Shown here piece after piece: positions 11,091-22,734 of a DNA stretch of 64,000 bases. A program made the translations under genes and the position numbers. The stretch spans positions 111,566,912-111,630,911 of the forward strand of contig CM043963.1 in the NCBI GenBank assembly GCA_014529385.2. Reading direction: 5' to 3'. Within the stretch, counting starts at the first letter, position 1. Each line of letters starts with the position of its first letter. The notes under the pieces are model-generated. The model was not told the origin of the DNA, did not search any database, and saw only the letters and a program-made list of their open reading frames with translations. Origin of the DNA: Adiantum capillus-veneris (lineage: Eukaryota > Streptophyta > Polypodiopsida > Polypodiales > Pteridaceae).

Positions 11091-11242
11091 GGCTAATCAT
11101 ACACAAACAACACCCACAAAATGCGTTAGTTTACAGAAGAAATTCTTAATCAATACAAATAACAAATCAACGAAACTGCTACATAAATGACAACATCTAA
11201 AGTGTATTGTAGACTAATAAAAAGAGTTTTACAAAAGAGTTT

Positions 11243-13993
11243 CTAGCAAAAATCATTAGTTAATCTCTCATCCTCTATAAGATCTGATGCACCAAATATG
11301 TCTATCTCAATCTGTACTTCTGCATCTTTGCCATCAAACTCTACTTCTTCGTCGCTCTCCGCATCAGCTTCAGTGTTTGACACCTCATCTCTAGGTTTAG
11401 ACAATTGCTCACTGCTAACATCCACGTCAAAATCTAAACTTAAAGTTGGAGTCGGTCCTGCGCTTTGTTCATGAATCACCTCTTCGACCTCAACGTCCAA
11501 TCCTTCACACACTTGCTTGCTACGTGGAGCAACTTGAATGACATAGAGCCAACAAGGTTTAGACAGATCATTCTCATCATTTTTTGTCCATAGTGGATTG
11601 TGTATGAACACAACTTGTTTACAATCCTGTGGAAGTACGAATGTATCCCGTGCATCTGTCCACATCCGCCTAGAGTTCACTTGAATCAATCCACTCTTGT
11701 CTTTATGCACAGTTGCATTAGGGCCGCTGGTAATAACTTTGAACCACTTGACATCAAATATAAACATATCAAACTTTCTAAAGCTAATCTTCAAGATGTC
11801 TTGGATGTAGCTAAAGTATTCAAGCTGGCTAGTCTCTGTATTCTTATCCTTGGCACTACTCCTACTTTCTTGGATGAAGTTTTCCCTAACAACACTGTCA
11901 AAAGTGACCCTTTTTTCGTCGATCCTTTGCACTCTAAAGTGTTTCCCATGCGACCACAAAGCTCCATATTTGTGATACTACAACCACAAAATTGAAACAG
12001 ACTAAAAGTTATTAAAGCAAACTAATCTTCATGTGGAGCTTGAAAAGGAAGTTGTGAAATATACATGCCAATCAAAACCCCTTGACATCTCCTATTCCTC
12101 TTCAGTAATCAACACTCCATTCCTCTTTGCCTCTGAGAGTGTCACATCTAACCACCACCCACTTGGAAAGTCAGGCAATTTTTGAAGATGATCTGGAAAA
12201 GGAAGGTTTCTAGTGACATGGTTGCGCTTGAATTGAAGGCGATCTGTCAAGCATTGTTGCTTTTCCCCTTCGTACCTCTCTAGCCACTTTTGCATGATGT
12301 CTGAGTTGAGAAGCCAAAATCTTATAACCTTTTCTCGCATTGTGATGTCCATCTTCTTAACAATTCCTTGTCCCTACGGCTCGTCCCCTCTCACCTTGAC
12401 GTTGACCTCAGTAGTCAACATTCGGGGCATCTCTGGATCAATTGAGACAAAAAATTCATTGATGAGGACAAGAGAATTTTGTAAAGCCATCCTTAGGCCA
12501 TGCTAATTTTGGGACGAGCCCTTTGACAAACAAACCCCTTTAAAGTCTTCATAAATCTCTCTAAGAATAACATCCACCTGCTATGGACCACCCCAACAAA
12601 ATTGCAACTTCATCGACCACATGCACAAGTACATGCATTTGGATGGTAAGAATGTTTGTTATTAATTACTTTTCCACCATGCACACTGCTTCAATAGCAT
12701 TTAAGTGTGTTGCATCGATGTTGTCTTCTCTTATCTCTTTTGAATTGATCCAGTGTACCAACTCACTGATTTTGTAAATTGTTCTTCTAATGTCATCTGT
12801 CAAACAATCCTTTATGACAATTGGTAAGATGAACTGTAAAAATTTGTGCCAATCGTGGGACTTAAGACCACTAAGATTTTCTATCGCATGCACCCTATGG
12901 AAGTCTTAAATGAAGCTATAGTCTTCTTCACTTGTTGCTCTTCTGCATGACTTAGAACCCATGGACCTTTTGGTATAGCAAACTTTCCATTGGGTTTAAG
13001 TCGAGGCCACATCTCTGGCATTTGACCGACAACATGCAGGTCATGTCTTTGGGCCTTACTCTCCCTTTTTCCAATTATGATTTTCCATATGATCCCCCCC
13101 ACATTCTTGAAAATGTGCATTGGGTCCAACAAATGATTAATTAGCCAGTCACTCCACTACGGGAGTTCATGAAAAATAGAAAGTCTTTTCATTCCAGGTG
13201 GCATCCAATCCCCCTCTCCAGCCACATGTTTTTCCAATCGCTAGCTTTCACTGGATGCATGTCATGTTTGCATATGTTTGGTCCACGTAGCTCATGTCTG
13301 TCAGGCAAAAATCTACCATGCTCCTCGTAAACTATCTTGCTCAAATGCTCAAAGCGGTGGAAGCCAAGTCGAGGACCACATTTTGGACATGCATGATTGC
13401 CCGAGTAACTCAAGCCTGAAACATCACAAAACTAAAATATAAAAGCGTTGGCATAGCCATGAATCAGAATGTGTGTGAGGGTTTTAAAGGCACTTACTTG
13501 AGCACTCACCGAAGCCTAGACAGTTGTGCATGGTCCACATGAGAATTCCTTTCACATGTACATTCCTTCGTCCAATTGGTTGGGACATATCAACCACATC
13601 GATTTCTATCCAAAAGATTTGGAGCTCTTCTATAAGTGGTGCCAGATAGATGTCCATGTTCTTTGCTTTATACCTTCTTGGGACAATCAATGACAACAAC
13701 ACGTCCAACATCTGCTCCATCTCTACTTCTTGAAATACTGCATCAAATATTAGTTGGCAGGACTCATTCGATGGCTGCTCGTTTGAAAATCGTCTTCTCT
13801 GGGATGAAGTTGGAGAAATATCTACTTGCGAAATTTGACCTTGAATATCTAGACCATGAGATCGATAACGCAGGTCTTGTAGTTGCTCTATCGAAAAGAG
13901 ACCGTGATTGCGTATGTGTTGGTCATAGATTTTTCATTTTCGAAAGATTTGATGCTTGCAATGCGCACAAGGACACGCCATCCTATCGTCCAT
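11243..13993 (-). pseudogene. CACTA 2 TNP2-like transposase with internal deletion
   Basis: Minus strand from an ATG at 13993. A Cys-rich transposase-associated N-terminus (MACPCAHCKHQIFR) comes first. The frame then jumps straight to 'LIVPRRYKAKNMDIYLAPLI', the transposase-21 region. Compared with the copy at 46.6-50.3 kb, roughly 250 residues between these parts are gone. Next come 'CPKCGPRLGFHRF' (13400), 'LDPMHIFKNVGG' (13130), 'LKSHDWHKFLQFILP' (12850, DUF4218 start) and a stop-rich stretch at 12350-12620. A DUF4216-containing C-terminal exon (11985-11243) follows, with 'MWSHGKHFRVQRIDEKR', 'WFKVITSGPNATV' and an acidic tail. An intron acceptor is visible near 11986. TNP2-type proteins cut CACTA element ends. 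Nonsense codons and the deletion make this copy dead, though its last exon is open for 238 residues. Confidence 0.75.
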
Positions 13994-14077
13994 ACTTTAT
14001 CTACCAATGATGCAACAAATAATTAAAACACTCTAGTTGTTATAACTACACGCTACTAAGTACATGACAATACATGA

Positions 14078-14450
14078 CAACCTTACATTCTCTAGCCAGG
14101 CTAGATTCCCGTGCACCTCGGTCTAGAGGTGCACGAAGATTAGGACCACAGGGTAGTAATCTCGTCTTTATTGATCAATGACTATATATTAAAGTTCTTG
14201 AAGTCTGTGTGCAATTTTGAAGTCTGATTACGATTTTTCAACTATTTGCTGCTAGCTCTAACAACCTCACATTCTGAAGCCAGGCCCAATCCCCACACAC
14301 CTCAGTCTAGAGGTGCACATAGATTAGTACCACAGGGTAATAATCTTGTCTTTATTGGTCAATGACTATATATTAAGGTTCTTGAAGTCTGTGTGCACTT
14401 TTGAAGTTTGATTGCATTTTTTCTACTATTAATTTGACGCTAGCTCTAAC
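14078..14450. repeat. ~182-bp tandem duplication, CACTA subterminal
   Basis: Units 14078-14259 and 14260-14450 share a long common sequence including CACCTCRGTCTAGAGGTGCA and TTATTGRTCAATGACTATAT. A third diverged copy stands at about 50494-50600 in the complete CACTA element, also upstream of TNP2. This links the two elements as one family and marks the block as a subterminal component. Confidence 0.8.
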
Positions 14451-14525
14451 CTAACACATAATCTAACCTAACCTCTAACATAAACCTAACCTAATTTAAT
14501 GTAACCTAAACCTAACCTAACCGAA
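14450..14525. repeat. Degenerate CCTAA repeats (first block)
   Basis: Irregular AACCTAACCTAA-type pentamers between the 182-bp duplication and the dyad array. A larger block follows at 15860-16110. Confidence 0.75.
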
Positions 14526-14534
14526 GTCCGTTTT

Positions 14535-15860
14535 CGTTTTTAGAAGTACACGAGTTTAACAAAACGACAAGCCATACAGGTTGCCCACAATGCATATGCG
14601 ATGTCAGAAAGCTCTATGGCTTTCTGATTTAGCTCACCATTGTGTTGTTTTAAGGTTGCGAAGCGATTTTTGGCCTGAAAACCACTCGCAGACACATAAA
14701 CAACACAATGGGGAGCCGTTGGCAATATGGCAAGCCATAGAGCTTTCCCACAATGTATATGCCTTGTGAGAAAGATTTATGGCTTGCCCTATTGCCAAAC
14801 GGATTGCCATTGTGTTGTTTTTAGGGACACGAGGCAATTTTAACGCTTGAAAATCGCTCGCAAATATATAGAGAACACAATGGCTAGCCGTTGGCAATAA
14901 CACAAGCCATAGTGCTTGCCCACAATGCATATGCATTGTGGGCAAGCTCTATGGCTTTCCGTTTTTCCAAACAGATCTTCATTGTGTTGTTTTTAGGGCC
15001 GCGAGGCAATTTTAAAGCTTGAAAATTGATGGCAGACATATAGAAAACACAATGGCTAGCCTTTTGGCAATACATATGCAATGCATATGAATTGTGCAAA
15101 AGTTCTATGGATTGTCTTATTGCCAAATAACTTGCCATTGTGTTGTTTTTGGGGCTGCTTAGCTATTTTAGGGCTTGAAAACCGCTTGCGGATATAAAAA
15201 CAACACAATGGCAAGTTGTTGGAAATATGGAAAGCCATAGAGCTTGCCCTCAATGCATATGCCTTGGGGGTAAGCTTTATGGATTTTTGTATTGCCAAAC
15301 GGATTGCCATTGTGTTGTTTTTACGGACATCAGGCAATTTTAACGCTTGAAATTCGCTCGCAAACATATAGACAACACCATGGCGAGCTGTTTGGCAATA
15401 TGGCAAGCCATAAAGCTTGCCCACAATGCATATTCATTGTAAGCAAGATCCATGGCTTGCCATATTTCTAAAAATCTTGTCATTGTGTTGTTTTTAGGAC
15501 CGCTTAGCTATTTTAGGATTTGAAAACCACTTGCAGACATGTAGAAACACAATGGCGAGCCGTTTGGCAATATGTCAAGCCATAGATCTGCCCACAACGC
15601 ATATGCATTGTGGGCAAGCTCTATGGCTTGCCATATTGCCAAACGACTCGCCATGGTGTTATTTTTAGGGCCACTTAGCTATTTTAGGACTTGAAAACCG
15701 CTCGCGGACATATAAACAACACAATGGCGAGCCGTTCGCAATATAGGAAGCCACAGAGCTTGCCCACAATGCATACGCGTTGTGGGTAAGCTTTATGGCT
15801 TGCCGTATTGATGAATGGATCGCCATTGTGTTGTTATTTATATGATGGCTTGCCGTATTG
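14535..15860. repeat. Satellite-like array, ~8 units of ~170 bp with dyad core
   Basis: The core CCCACAATGCATATGC recurs near 14583, 14757, 14919, 15079, 15247, 15420, 15591 and 15763, giving spacings of about 160-174 bp. Each unit carries a long inverted repeat: AAGCCATAGAGCTTGCCCAC on one side of the ATGCATATGCAT centre and its complement on the other. Further out are AACACAATGGCGAGCCGTT and its complement. Units differ by substitutions and small indels. The small open frames in the array reflect the period and are not genes. Confidence 0.85.
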
Positions 15861-16110
15861 TCGAACGTAGCTTAATGTAGCTTAACCTAACTTAACCTAC
15901 TGTAGCTTGACCTAATGTAAATGAAATTAACCTAACCTAACGTATAAGATAACCTAACCTAACCTAATATAACATAACCTAACAAAGATTAACTTAACCT
16001 AACCTAACGTAACCTAACCTAATGTATAACCTAAACTAACATAGCTTAACTTAACATAACCTAACGTATAAGATAACCTAACCTAACCAAATCTAATTTA
16101 ACTTATAACC
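15860..16110. repeat. Degenerate CCTAA-like repeat block
   Basis: About 250 bp of TAACCTAACCTAAYRTAAC-type repeats next to the dyad array. Related CTAAA-rich stretches occur at 50740-51030 and 51460-51610 in the complete CACTA element, so this is likely an element component and not a true telomere. Confidence 0.7.
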
Positions 16111-16119
16111 TAAACTTAA

Positions 16120-17016
16120 CCTAAAAAATAAACCGCATCAATTGCATAATTTCAAAAATGACATAATTCAAAACAAAATTTCTTCAAAACAAGATTTTTC
16201 ATAAACAAAAAAAAAAATCATAATTTAAAATGAAATTTCACATCATAAACCATAATTTCTTTTAAACAAATGAAATTTTAAAGCATGAAATTTTCTTTTA
16301 TTAATGTACAAATTAATTTAAATAAATTTAATATGCATTATAAGGTTTGAGCACTCACATTCGTCCTAATTGAGTAATGAAAGTTGTTGTAATAGTCCAG
16401 AAACCAGTTTTCCCATAGAAGAATTTTACAAGTAGAAAGAAAAACCTGCTACTTTCATGAGAACCAAAAATTTTGGATATTCTCCTAGCATGAAATTTCA
16501 AAAAATAAACATGCCAAAATTTTAATGTCATGCTCAACATGAGACGGTCGAATTTTTTTTTCGTCCACATTAACATTTAAATAAAGGACAAATAGAGGTA
16601 TGGACGCCTCTCAAAAGTACAAGTTTTTGAATCCCTTTGACATTAGAAACAAAGTTCCATTTATTAGACTGCCACAAGCCCTCCATCCAAACCCTCAAAC
16701 AAAGGACCAATCTGTGTATGAAGAAAATCTCAAGATATAGCCTTAGATACCTTTTGTTGAAGAGCTTATACAGATGAAATAGCATTGTTTCTCTTTGAGA
16801 GCACCAATGGTAAGAAATTTTCACATGTAACTCAAATACCCTAGGCCAGTGTATGCTAATAGCAAATACATATGTACAAAACACATGGCAAAAGAAATAG
16901 CAACATCAGACTTGAAAACTTCCGCCTACACACAAAAGGCTAGCCACAAGAAATCAAACTATGGAGAAAACTTATCATGGCAAACTACTCATGAGAGTCT
17001 ATGAAAAGAAACATAC
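16120..17016. other. AT-rich stretch, no clear gene
   Basis: Short minus-strand frames (16576-16355, 16884-16570) have no recognisable domain. This is where later exons of the kinase at 17.0-17.3 kb would be expected, but only a possible acceptor with a few residues (AEVF...) near 16935 resembles the next exon. Confidence 0.4.
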
Positions 17017-17306
17017 AAGCCATTCTTTATAACCTTGAAGGCCATTTGAATTGAGCACTTTCACAGCAACTGTGATAAGTATGGTGCCATTATGTGCAGC
17101 CTCGTTGATCGAGCCCTTAAACACACACCCAAAGTCTCCTTCTCTCAGGAAGCTGTCAGGTCAAAAATTGTTGGTAGCAACCTTCAACTCCTTATAGAGG
17201 AAGACTTGCTGACTTACATTCGGGTGCAATTTGGGTGTAGGAGGACCTTTTCCTTTATTTCTTTTAGGGGTGCTGTGACCATTCCAACCACAAAACCAGT
17301 AAAACC
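17017..17306 (-). pseudogene. Receptor-like cytoplasmic kinase exon, fragment
   Basis: Read on the minus strand. A Pro/Lys-rich lead (TPKRNKGKGPPTPKLHP) is followed by 'QVFLYKELKVATNNF', a TGA, then 'PDSFLREGDFGCVFKG', 'NGTILITVAVKVLNSNGLQG' and 'YKEW', ending at a GTATGT donor (about 17016). This matches the first kinase exon of the plant RLCK-VII/PBS1-like group: juxtamembrane FTxxELKxATNNF, the Gly loop, and the VAVK lysine that binds ATP. The Gly loop reads EGDFG instead of EGGFG, and the TGA sits where Arg (CGA) is usual. An acceptor-like TTCAAG precedes it. No convincing later exons were found, so this is a stranded fragment or a decayed gene. Confidence 0.6.
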
Positions 17307-17309
17307 CTT

Positions 17310-18190
17310 GAATAAAAGAACAACCAATTTAAATGTGATCCATTGATTTTAACAAATCGTAATCTTCTCAGGCAGAGAGAGGTTAACAATTGGATGCACC
17401 AAGGCTATTAGCATAGTGAAGGCCCTAGAACATGATTAGCAGAGGATTTCTAAATGTTACCGAGCCCCAAGCATATATAATCCCCTAACTTTATTGAGAG
17501 CCCTTTATTTCTTGAATCCAACACTCATCACGCCTTATTGAATTAAACCACTCCCCATGTTGCATTAAAATCTTGGTCCCTAGTGAGCACACCAACACAT
17601 CCATAATTCCAAACTCCATTAAAGGATCTGATTCAGAAGATATCAAATGCCCACAAGTCCTTCCCACTCCTATAAATAAGTCATCATGCCAGTCAAGAAA
17701 GTTTGACTTTATATTACCTATCCAGCCTGCAGATTGATAGAACATTTCGTAATACAAATGACCTATACGTATATTAGGCCTCAAAGATCCTTTTCCAATA
17801 TATACAACATAAAAAATGATTTTCATCCAAAATAACGTTGTAAACAATTAACTGGTTGCATATGAATTGCAAGGAGGAAGGTTAGTCAAACCTTAAACCT
17901 GAAGAAAAGGCAGTCCCTAAATGTGAGTTGCACTGATTAAGAGAAGGTGAAAATAGTGGGGTTGGCCACTCAAAGTGAGTGGCTCAGAGGCACCTAATAG
18001 TCTTTCCAGCAACTCCCCCGTCTGGGGTCGCAAGTGTGGATCTGCACTGGTACAAGAAAGACCAACACTATGAAAATCTCCAAGTGTTTACCATGCTGTT
18101 TTACCGCGTTTTGTTGAGAGAAGGTGTAAATTCAATGAGAGAAACAAGAGAGAGGAGGGCAGGGGGGTTTTTTGTGTTTAAAGTATTAAC
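17310..18190. other. Stretch without recognisable gene
   Basis: A 118-residue minus-strand frame (17847-17491) is open but has no recognisable motif. A short dyad GCCACTCAAAGTGAGTGGC near 17967 could be the outer end of the third CACTA-related element. This is weak. Confidence 0.35.
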
Positions 18191-18250
18191 GTGATTGTAT
18201 CCGCTATTATTACCGCTGTTATTATCGCGTTCATTACCGTTGTTATATCT
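18190..18250. repeat. TATTACCGC subterminal repeats
   Basis: Several TATTACCGC/TTATTATCGCG-type units in about 55 bp, next to a C27 run. The same motif in opposite orientation (GCGGTAATA) is repeated at 58683-58750, again beside poly-C. Together they look like the two subterminal ends of one CACTA family whose TNP2 halves lie at 18.9-20.3 and 55.9-58.3 kb. Confidence 0.5.
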
Positions 18251-18291
18251 GCTACCCAAATTTAGCGCTTAAACTTTCAAATTCTGGATTA

Positions 18292-18318
18292 CCCCCCCCC
18301 CCCCCCCCCCCCCCCCCC
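18292..18318. repeat. Poly-C homopolymer, 27 bases
   Basis: An uninterrupted C run beside the TATTACCGC repeats. Confidence 0.9.
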
Positions 18319-18861
18319 TCCCCTTCTTCAAATTTTGGTGTTTCCCTCCTCTCAATAAAAATTAAAGAGTATTGTATATAATTTTCAAATATAAAAAAGA
18401 AGAGAAAGAAAGAGAGAGAGAGAAAGAGAAATAGGGGGGAGAAGGAGGTGGGGGATATAAGGCCCGGTTCAGACGCTATGGTGGAAATGCTTCCCACGGG
18501 GGGTCTAAGTTGCATGGCAAAAGCCTATTTGCTGCAGTAGATATCACCTTCCTCCGGGCCCGCCATTTTTCTTTCGGCACCCCCCCTCGGAAGAGTTGTT
18601 GGCGTCTCTCCACCTCTCTCTGTTTTTTGTTCTTCTTCCTCCAAGACCGTTTAGACGAGGCGGCGGTAGACCTGCAGAAAGTCTTTCTTCCTCCAGTCTC
18701 GTCTGAACCCAGTGTAAGATTACCCTTGTTTACAACTAAAATAATCATTGTCAATCGATTGACATAATTGAGCATATTCTCAAATCTAAAGAGAGGAAGA
18801 GGAGGGAGACAGAGGTGAATGGATTACACGATCATCAAAAAGCTTCATAACTGCAAAATGT

Positions 18862-20304
18862 TTATGAATCATCTTCCAAAAGATCTTTACATGAAGCATC
18901 ATCCAATTCTAAGCCCATGGATCCTAAATCAATAAAGAGAGAAACGAAATTTTTGTTTGTGGATGCATTGCCAACTTCATCATCTTCGAGTTCGTCATCC
19001 TCCATCTCATCATCTTTATCATCATGACAATCATCCTCGCTAAGACTTGCTGCCACCGGACTTGATTCATAGACCTCCCTCTCCTTTGTTTCCACCTCAT
19101 TCAAAGTCGGAGGTGAAAGAGGGTTGAAGATAGTCTCCACTTCATTAGTGGAAAAAATGATTCTCCCCCGAGGTGTTACGGGAATTACAAACCAAAGTTT
19201 TGGTTGGTGGATTGTTGGGATATAGATGACCTATAAAATAGAAGCTCAAAGTGAGTAACATTGGTATAACTAACGCTACAACAAATAAATAAGAATTAAA
19301 AAGGTACATGTCACTCACCTGCTCACGATTGCGCAGTAAAACTAAATTGTCATACCTCCCTGTGTGATGCACACTAGAGTCCACCATGTAGAGGCCATTC
19401 TCATGTCGTCTAGACACATTTGCAAACCAGTTGCACTCGAAGATGAAGCTATGAAAGGTTCTAAAATTAACCTTTAGTATCCTTTCAATAGTTCCACAGT
19501 ACCTGGCTTCATCATCGTCTGTGTCAAAGTTGTCCATGATGGCACAATTCATGGTGGTTCTACGCTCGTCAATGTGGCGCGTACGAAAGTGACGACCCTT
19601 TGACCACATAGAGTTAAAGGAAATGCACTACAAAATACAAAGATATATTAATTTATCAAATATATATTAAAGATAATTTCAACAAATAGCGAGACAATAT
19701 GGTTTAGGTATATGAGTACTCTACCTTTGGTATGCAGCCTCGTGCATACTCCCATTCTTTGTTGGTGATGTGTTCTTTGCGCGCTTTTGCCTCGGTCATT
19801 CTCTCATGGATCCACTCTGCACTAATGAGATATGGGAAACATGCAAGGTGTCTAGGCACTGGGGGTGCCCTCCTTTCTCCATGTGCTTGTTTCCATGCTT
19901 CCCTCTCTTGCAAATGCCTGGACTTTGCCACTGTCCACAAGTCCACCCACTTGGTCATAATCTTTTCATTGAGTATGCAAAAGCTATCGACCACTCGGGA
20001 TAGATTCATATCCATGTTAAGTAGTTTCCCCTTTCCACTTGTCATGTGTGAAGTCATCCTTGAATCTTCCTCGTCTGACCACATGCAAGGCATTGAAGGA
20101 TCAACTTGTGCCAAATACTCTGATATGTAAGCAAATGCCTCTTGAACAATCCACCCTTTGGCCATACATGCCTCTGGTTGATACCGTAGTGGCACAAAAT
20201 CTTTGAGAGTCTTTAAAAACCTCTCTAAGAAGAACACCCATCGTGTGTGCACTACTCCACATATAGCTATCTCCTCCACCACGTGAACCAAGAGGTGAAT
20301 TTGA
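18862..20304 (-). CDS. TNP2-like transposase, C-terminal half, open frame
   Basis: Three minus-strand exons read without a stop: about 20304-19725, 19627-19319 and 19230-18862, with AG acceptors at the starts and GTAGAG and GTGAGT donors at the internal ends. Exon 1 carries the DUF4218 end (VHVVEEIAICGVVHTRWVFF, FLERFLKTLKDFV) through 'EWEYARGCIPK'. Exon 2 carries 'MWSKGRHFRTRHIDERR' and 'FHSFIFECNWFANV' (DUF4216). Exon 3 has 'VIYIPTIHQPKLWFVIP' and a highly acidic C-terminus. The exon layout matches the TNP2 at 46.6-50.3 kb. The N-terminal half (zinc and transposase-21 parts) is absent: the sequence leaves homology within the intron upstream of 20304. As a transposase it would be inactive alone, but this half is unusually free of mutations. 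Confidence 0.7.
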
Positions 20305-20562
20305 CTAAGAAGGACCGATCAAAGAAATGGGTGAAAGCATGTTAATGTGTCGCGCTTTTTGTGCTAGTTAACATAGCCAACAAGCACATATTATAAGCAT
20401 AACACATGATGGAACAGTCATGTTTTTTCAATAGTGTGGGCCACCATCATGAAATATACAAAGTGTAATACTTGGAATTCAAAGAAATGAATCGTAATAT
20501 TTTTAAAATCTCTAACTGTTAAGATCAGTCGCTACGTTGAGGTAGTGGTGTAGTCATGAAGC

Positions 20563-20841
20563 ATGGAGGGAAGCACAGTGCAGGGGCCACAGGTCAGAGA
20601 GAGAGGAAAGCAATTGCGACTTGCAAGTAGGTCTGCAGTCAGAGGCCAGCAGTCAGCCCAAGTGGAGGATAGCTCAACAGCCATCTCCGATAGGAATCTT
20701 GATAGTACTCCTCCGAGAAGGAAGTCGAGGGGCAAAGGTTCTGTTGCTTCTCCTCCGCCCTGCAAAAGATTGAATGCTTCTAATTCCCACGGATCCCCAA
20801 TGTCAAAGTACATGCATGCAGGGAGGGGAAGCAGGATTCAA

Positions 20842-20872
<31 letters not shown>

Positions 20873-22695
20873 AATGAGGGGGGCACATTTGGAAGTTGTA
20901 AATCAAGGAAAGCATGACACATTTCTCCAGCATGCCCCGACTACTAATCTGTTAGTGAATCCTCTCACCCATGAGAAAATTGTGTTGGTAAGCATATGTT
21001 GCAATCAACAAAGAGGACTATGCATTCAGCTTATATTCTTTTTTTGCAGTAGCCCATGGCTACAATCTAGTTGTGGATTCTCTCACACTGATCAGGTGCT
21101 TGTGCATTGCCTTAGGCATTCAAGGTGCATGCTTAGATGATTGCATCTAAGGAGAGCCCATGCAATTGCCTGTGTATAAATTACTTGGCAACCCTATTCT
21201 AGTGGGGTTTTGTAAGGTTTTAATCTTATAATCCTATGTGATGTGCAGGCCGATGGAAAGCTCCCAAGATGAACATCCCACAACAGGAAAAGTTTTGTGT
21301 AACAGTAGAAGAGTTTAATGTTGTCCATGGCCTCTCCATGGACAGTGATGACCACAAATTGGTGAAGTGGGAGTAGATTACATATTTGGAGTGGTTCAGT
21401 GTATTTAGAGAGGTGAAGGATCGCAACAAATATCGCTTCAAATGCAGTAGCATTCATGGCGACATGTATGACCAAGTACTTCAGCTGCACTACAGGGTGT
21501 ACCAGAAGCCCCCCACCAACATGGAAATTAATTCGGCTTTTGCGAAGGGTTTTGTAAAACAATCCAGTCCAGTGGCTTAATCATGCAGTTCAATTGGGTT
21601 GAGTTTGCTGTCCAGCATTTGCAGGACCTTCGAGAAAAAGGATACTACAATGCCCATGTTGAAAAGTGGAGGGTGCGTAATACCCACCCCTCAAGTCAAA
21701 AAATAGAGGAGGGCTCCGCGGAAACAAAGGACGATTGTGATGGCCAAGTAGCTCCGAACGTTGTTTCTACTGCTAGGGCAACACCCCTCTCTATTAACAG
21801 CTCTCACAAAGTGACAGCAAGCATGTCATATTTCGGGCTCTCTGATTTGCAGCACATCATGAGTACAAATGACCATCTCAGAAATCGACTGCAGGATGCT
21901 AAACAATAGCTCAAGAATGCGGGTCAGGAGCTTGAAGCTGCGAGGGTTCTGAAAGCAAGCCATGATATGGTTAGCCCTGTAGTACTTGCTATGAGACATA
22001 AGCTTCATGATGCTGAGAATGAATTGTGGTGTTTAGGCCTCAATGACAGTGTGGATGCAAGGAGAGAAATAGAGCTCAAGGTAAAGATCGAGACACTGAA
22101 GGAGACATTGGATGGTTTGGGGTCTCCTCATAGTGAGGACACCCCCACTGCTGTTGATATTGACATAACATGTCTTCATGTAAGTGCCAATGGTTTTTGT
22201 GATTGAACCTTATGTTTTGAATATGTACACAACTATCCTATGTACTTACCATGCCTCTATTTTGATTGGTTTGTAGATTAATGTGGAGGTGCACGCCTGC
22301 GATAGTCAATTGCAGGAAGCGAAAGTGCAGGTGCAGGAAGCGAAAGTGCACGCCTGCGATAGTCAATTGCAGCTGCTCATGCAGATAAGTAGGATGATAC
22401 AAGGCTCCTTCATCCCCACTGCCCTATGCAAGATAGCTATGGACACTTTTACAGAGTGTATAGGAGGGGAACGAGATGGGACAACAAGCAACGTGTGTAC
22501 TGGCTGTGGTCTGCCACTAGAAGTACATGAAATCAGTGCAATGGTCAAAATGCCATGTGAGCATACCTATCACCGAATCTGCTTTGTTGCTGCATGCTCC
22601 CTGGGGATCGAATGTAGAGCATCCACTTGCCAGCAGAGGATACCAGTTGAATGGTGTGGCAAGGACATAGGGCAAGGACCTCCAATCACACAGAG
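20563..22695 (+). CDS. RING-finger protein with coiled coil, spliced gene (two interruptions)
   Basis: A probable first exon from 20563 encodes a basic Ser/Arg-rich segment (STPPRRKSRGKG) ending near a CT repeat. A second exon begins after TGTGCAG near 21250 with 'NIPQQEKFCVTVEEFNVVHG'. A helical segment follows (DLQHIMSTNDHLRNRLQDAK... to IETLKETLDGL). A clean intron runs from a GTAAGT at 22180 to TTTGTAG near 22276. The last exon has a repeated EAKVHACDSQLQ unit and a RING: C-x2-C in 'VCTGCGLP', 'PCEHTYHRIC', then 'CRASTCQQ', ending at a GTAAG donor near 22693. RING proteins are usually ubiquitin ligases. TAG codons near 21375 and 21907 and a frame change near 21575 interrupt it, so it may be decaying or my exon borders are wrong. 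Downstream exons are not seen. Confidence 0.5.
20844..20872. repeat. (CT)n microsatellite
   Basis: About 14 CT dinucleotides in the probable first intron of the RING gene. Confidence 0.9.
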
Positions 22696-22734
22696 TTCTG
22701 GTAAGATAATGTTAAGGAACAACTACCTAGCCTT

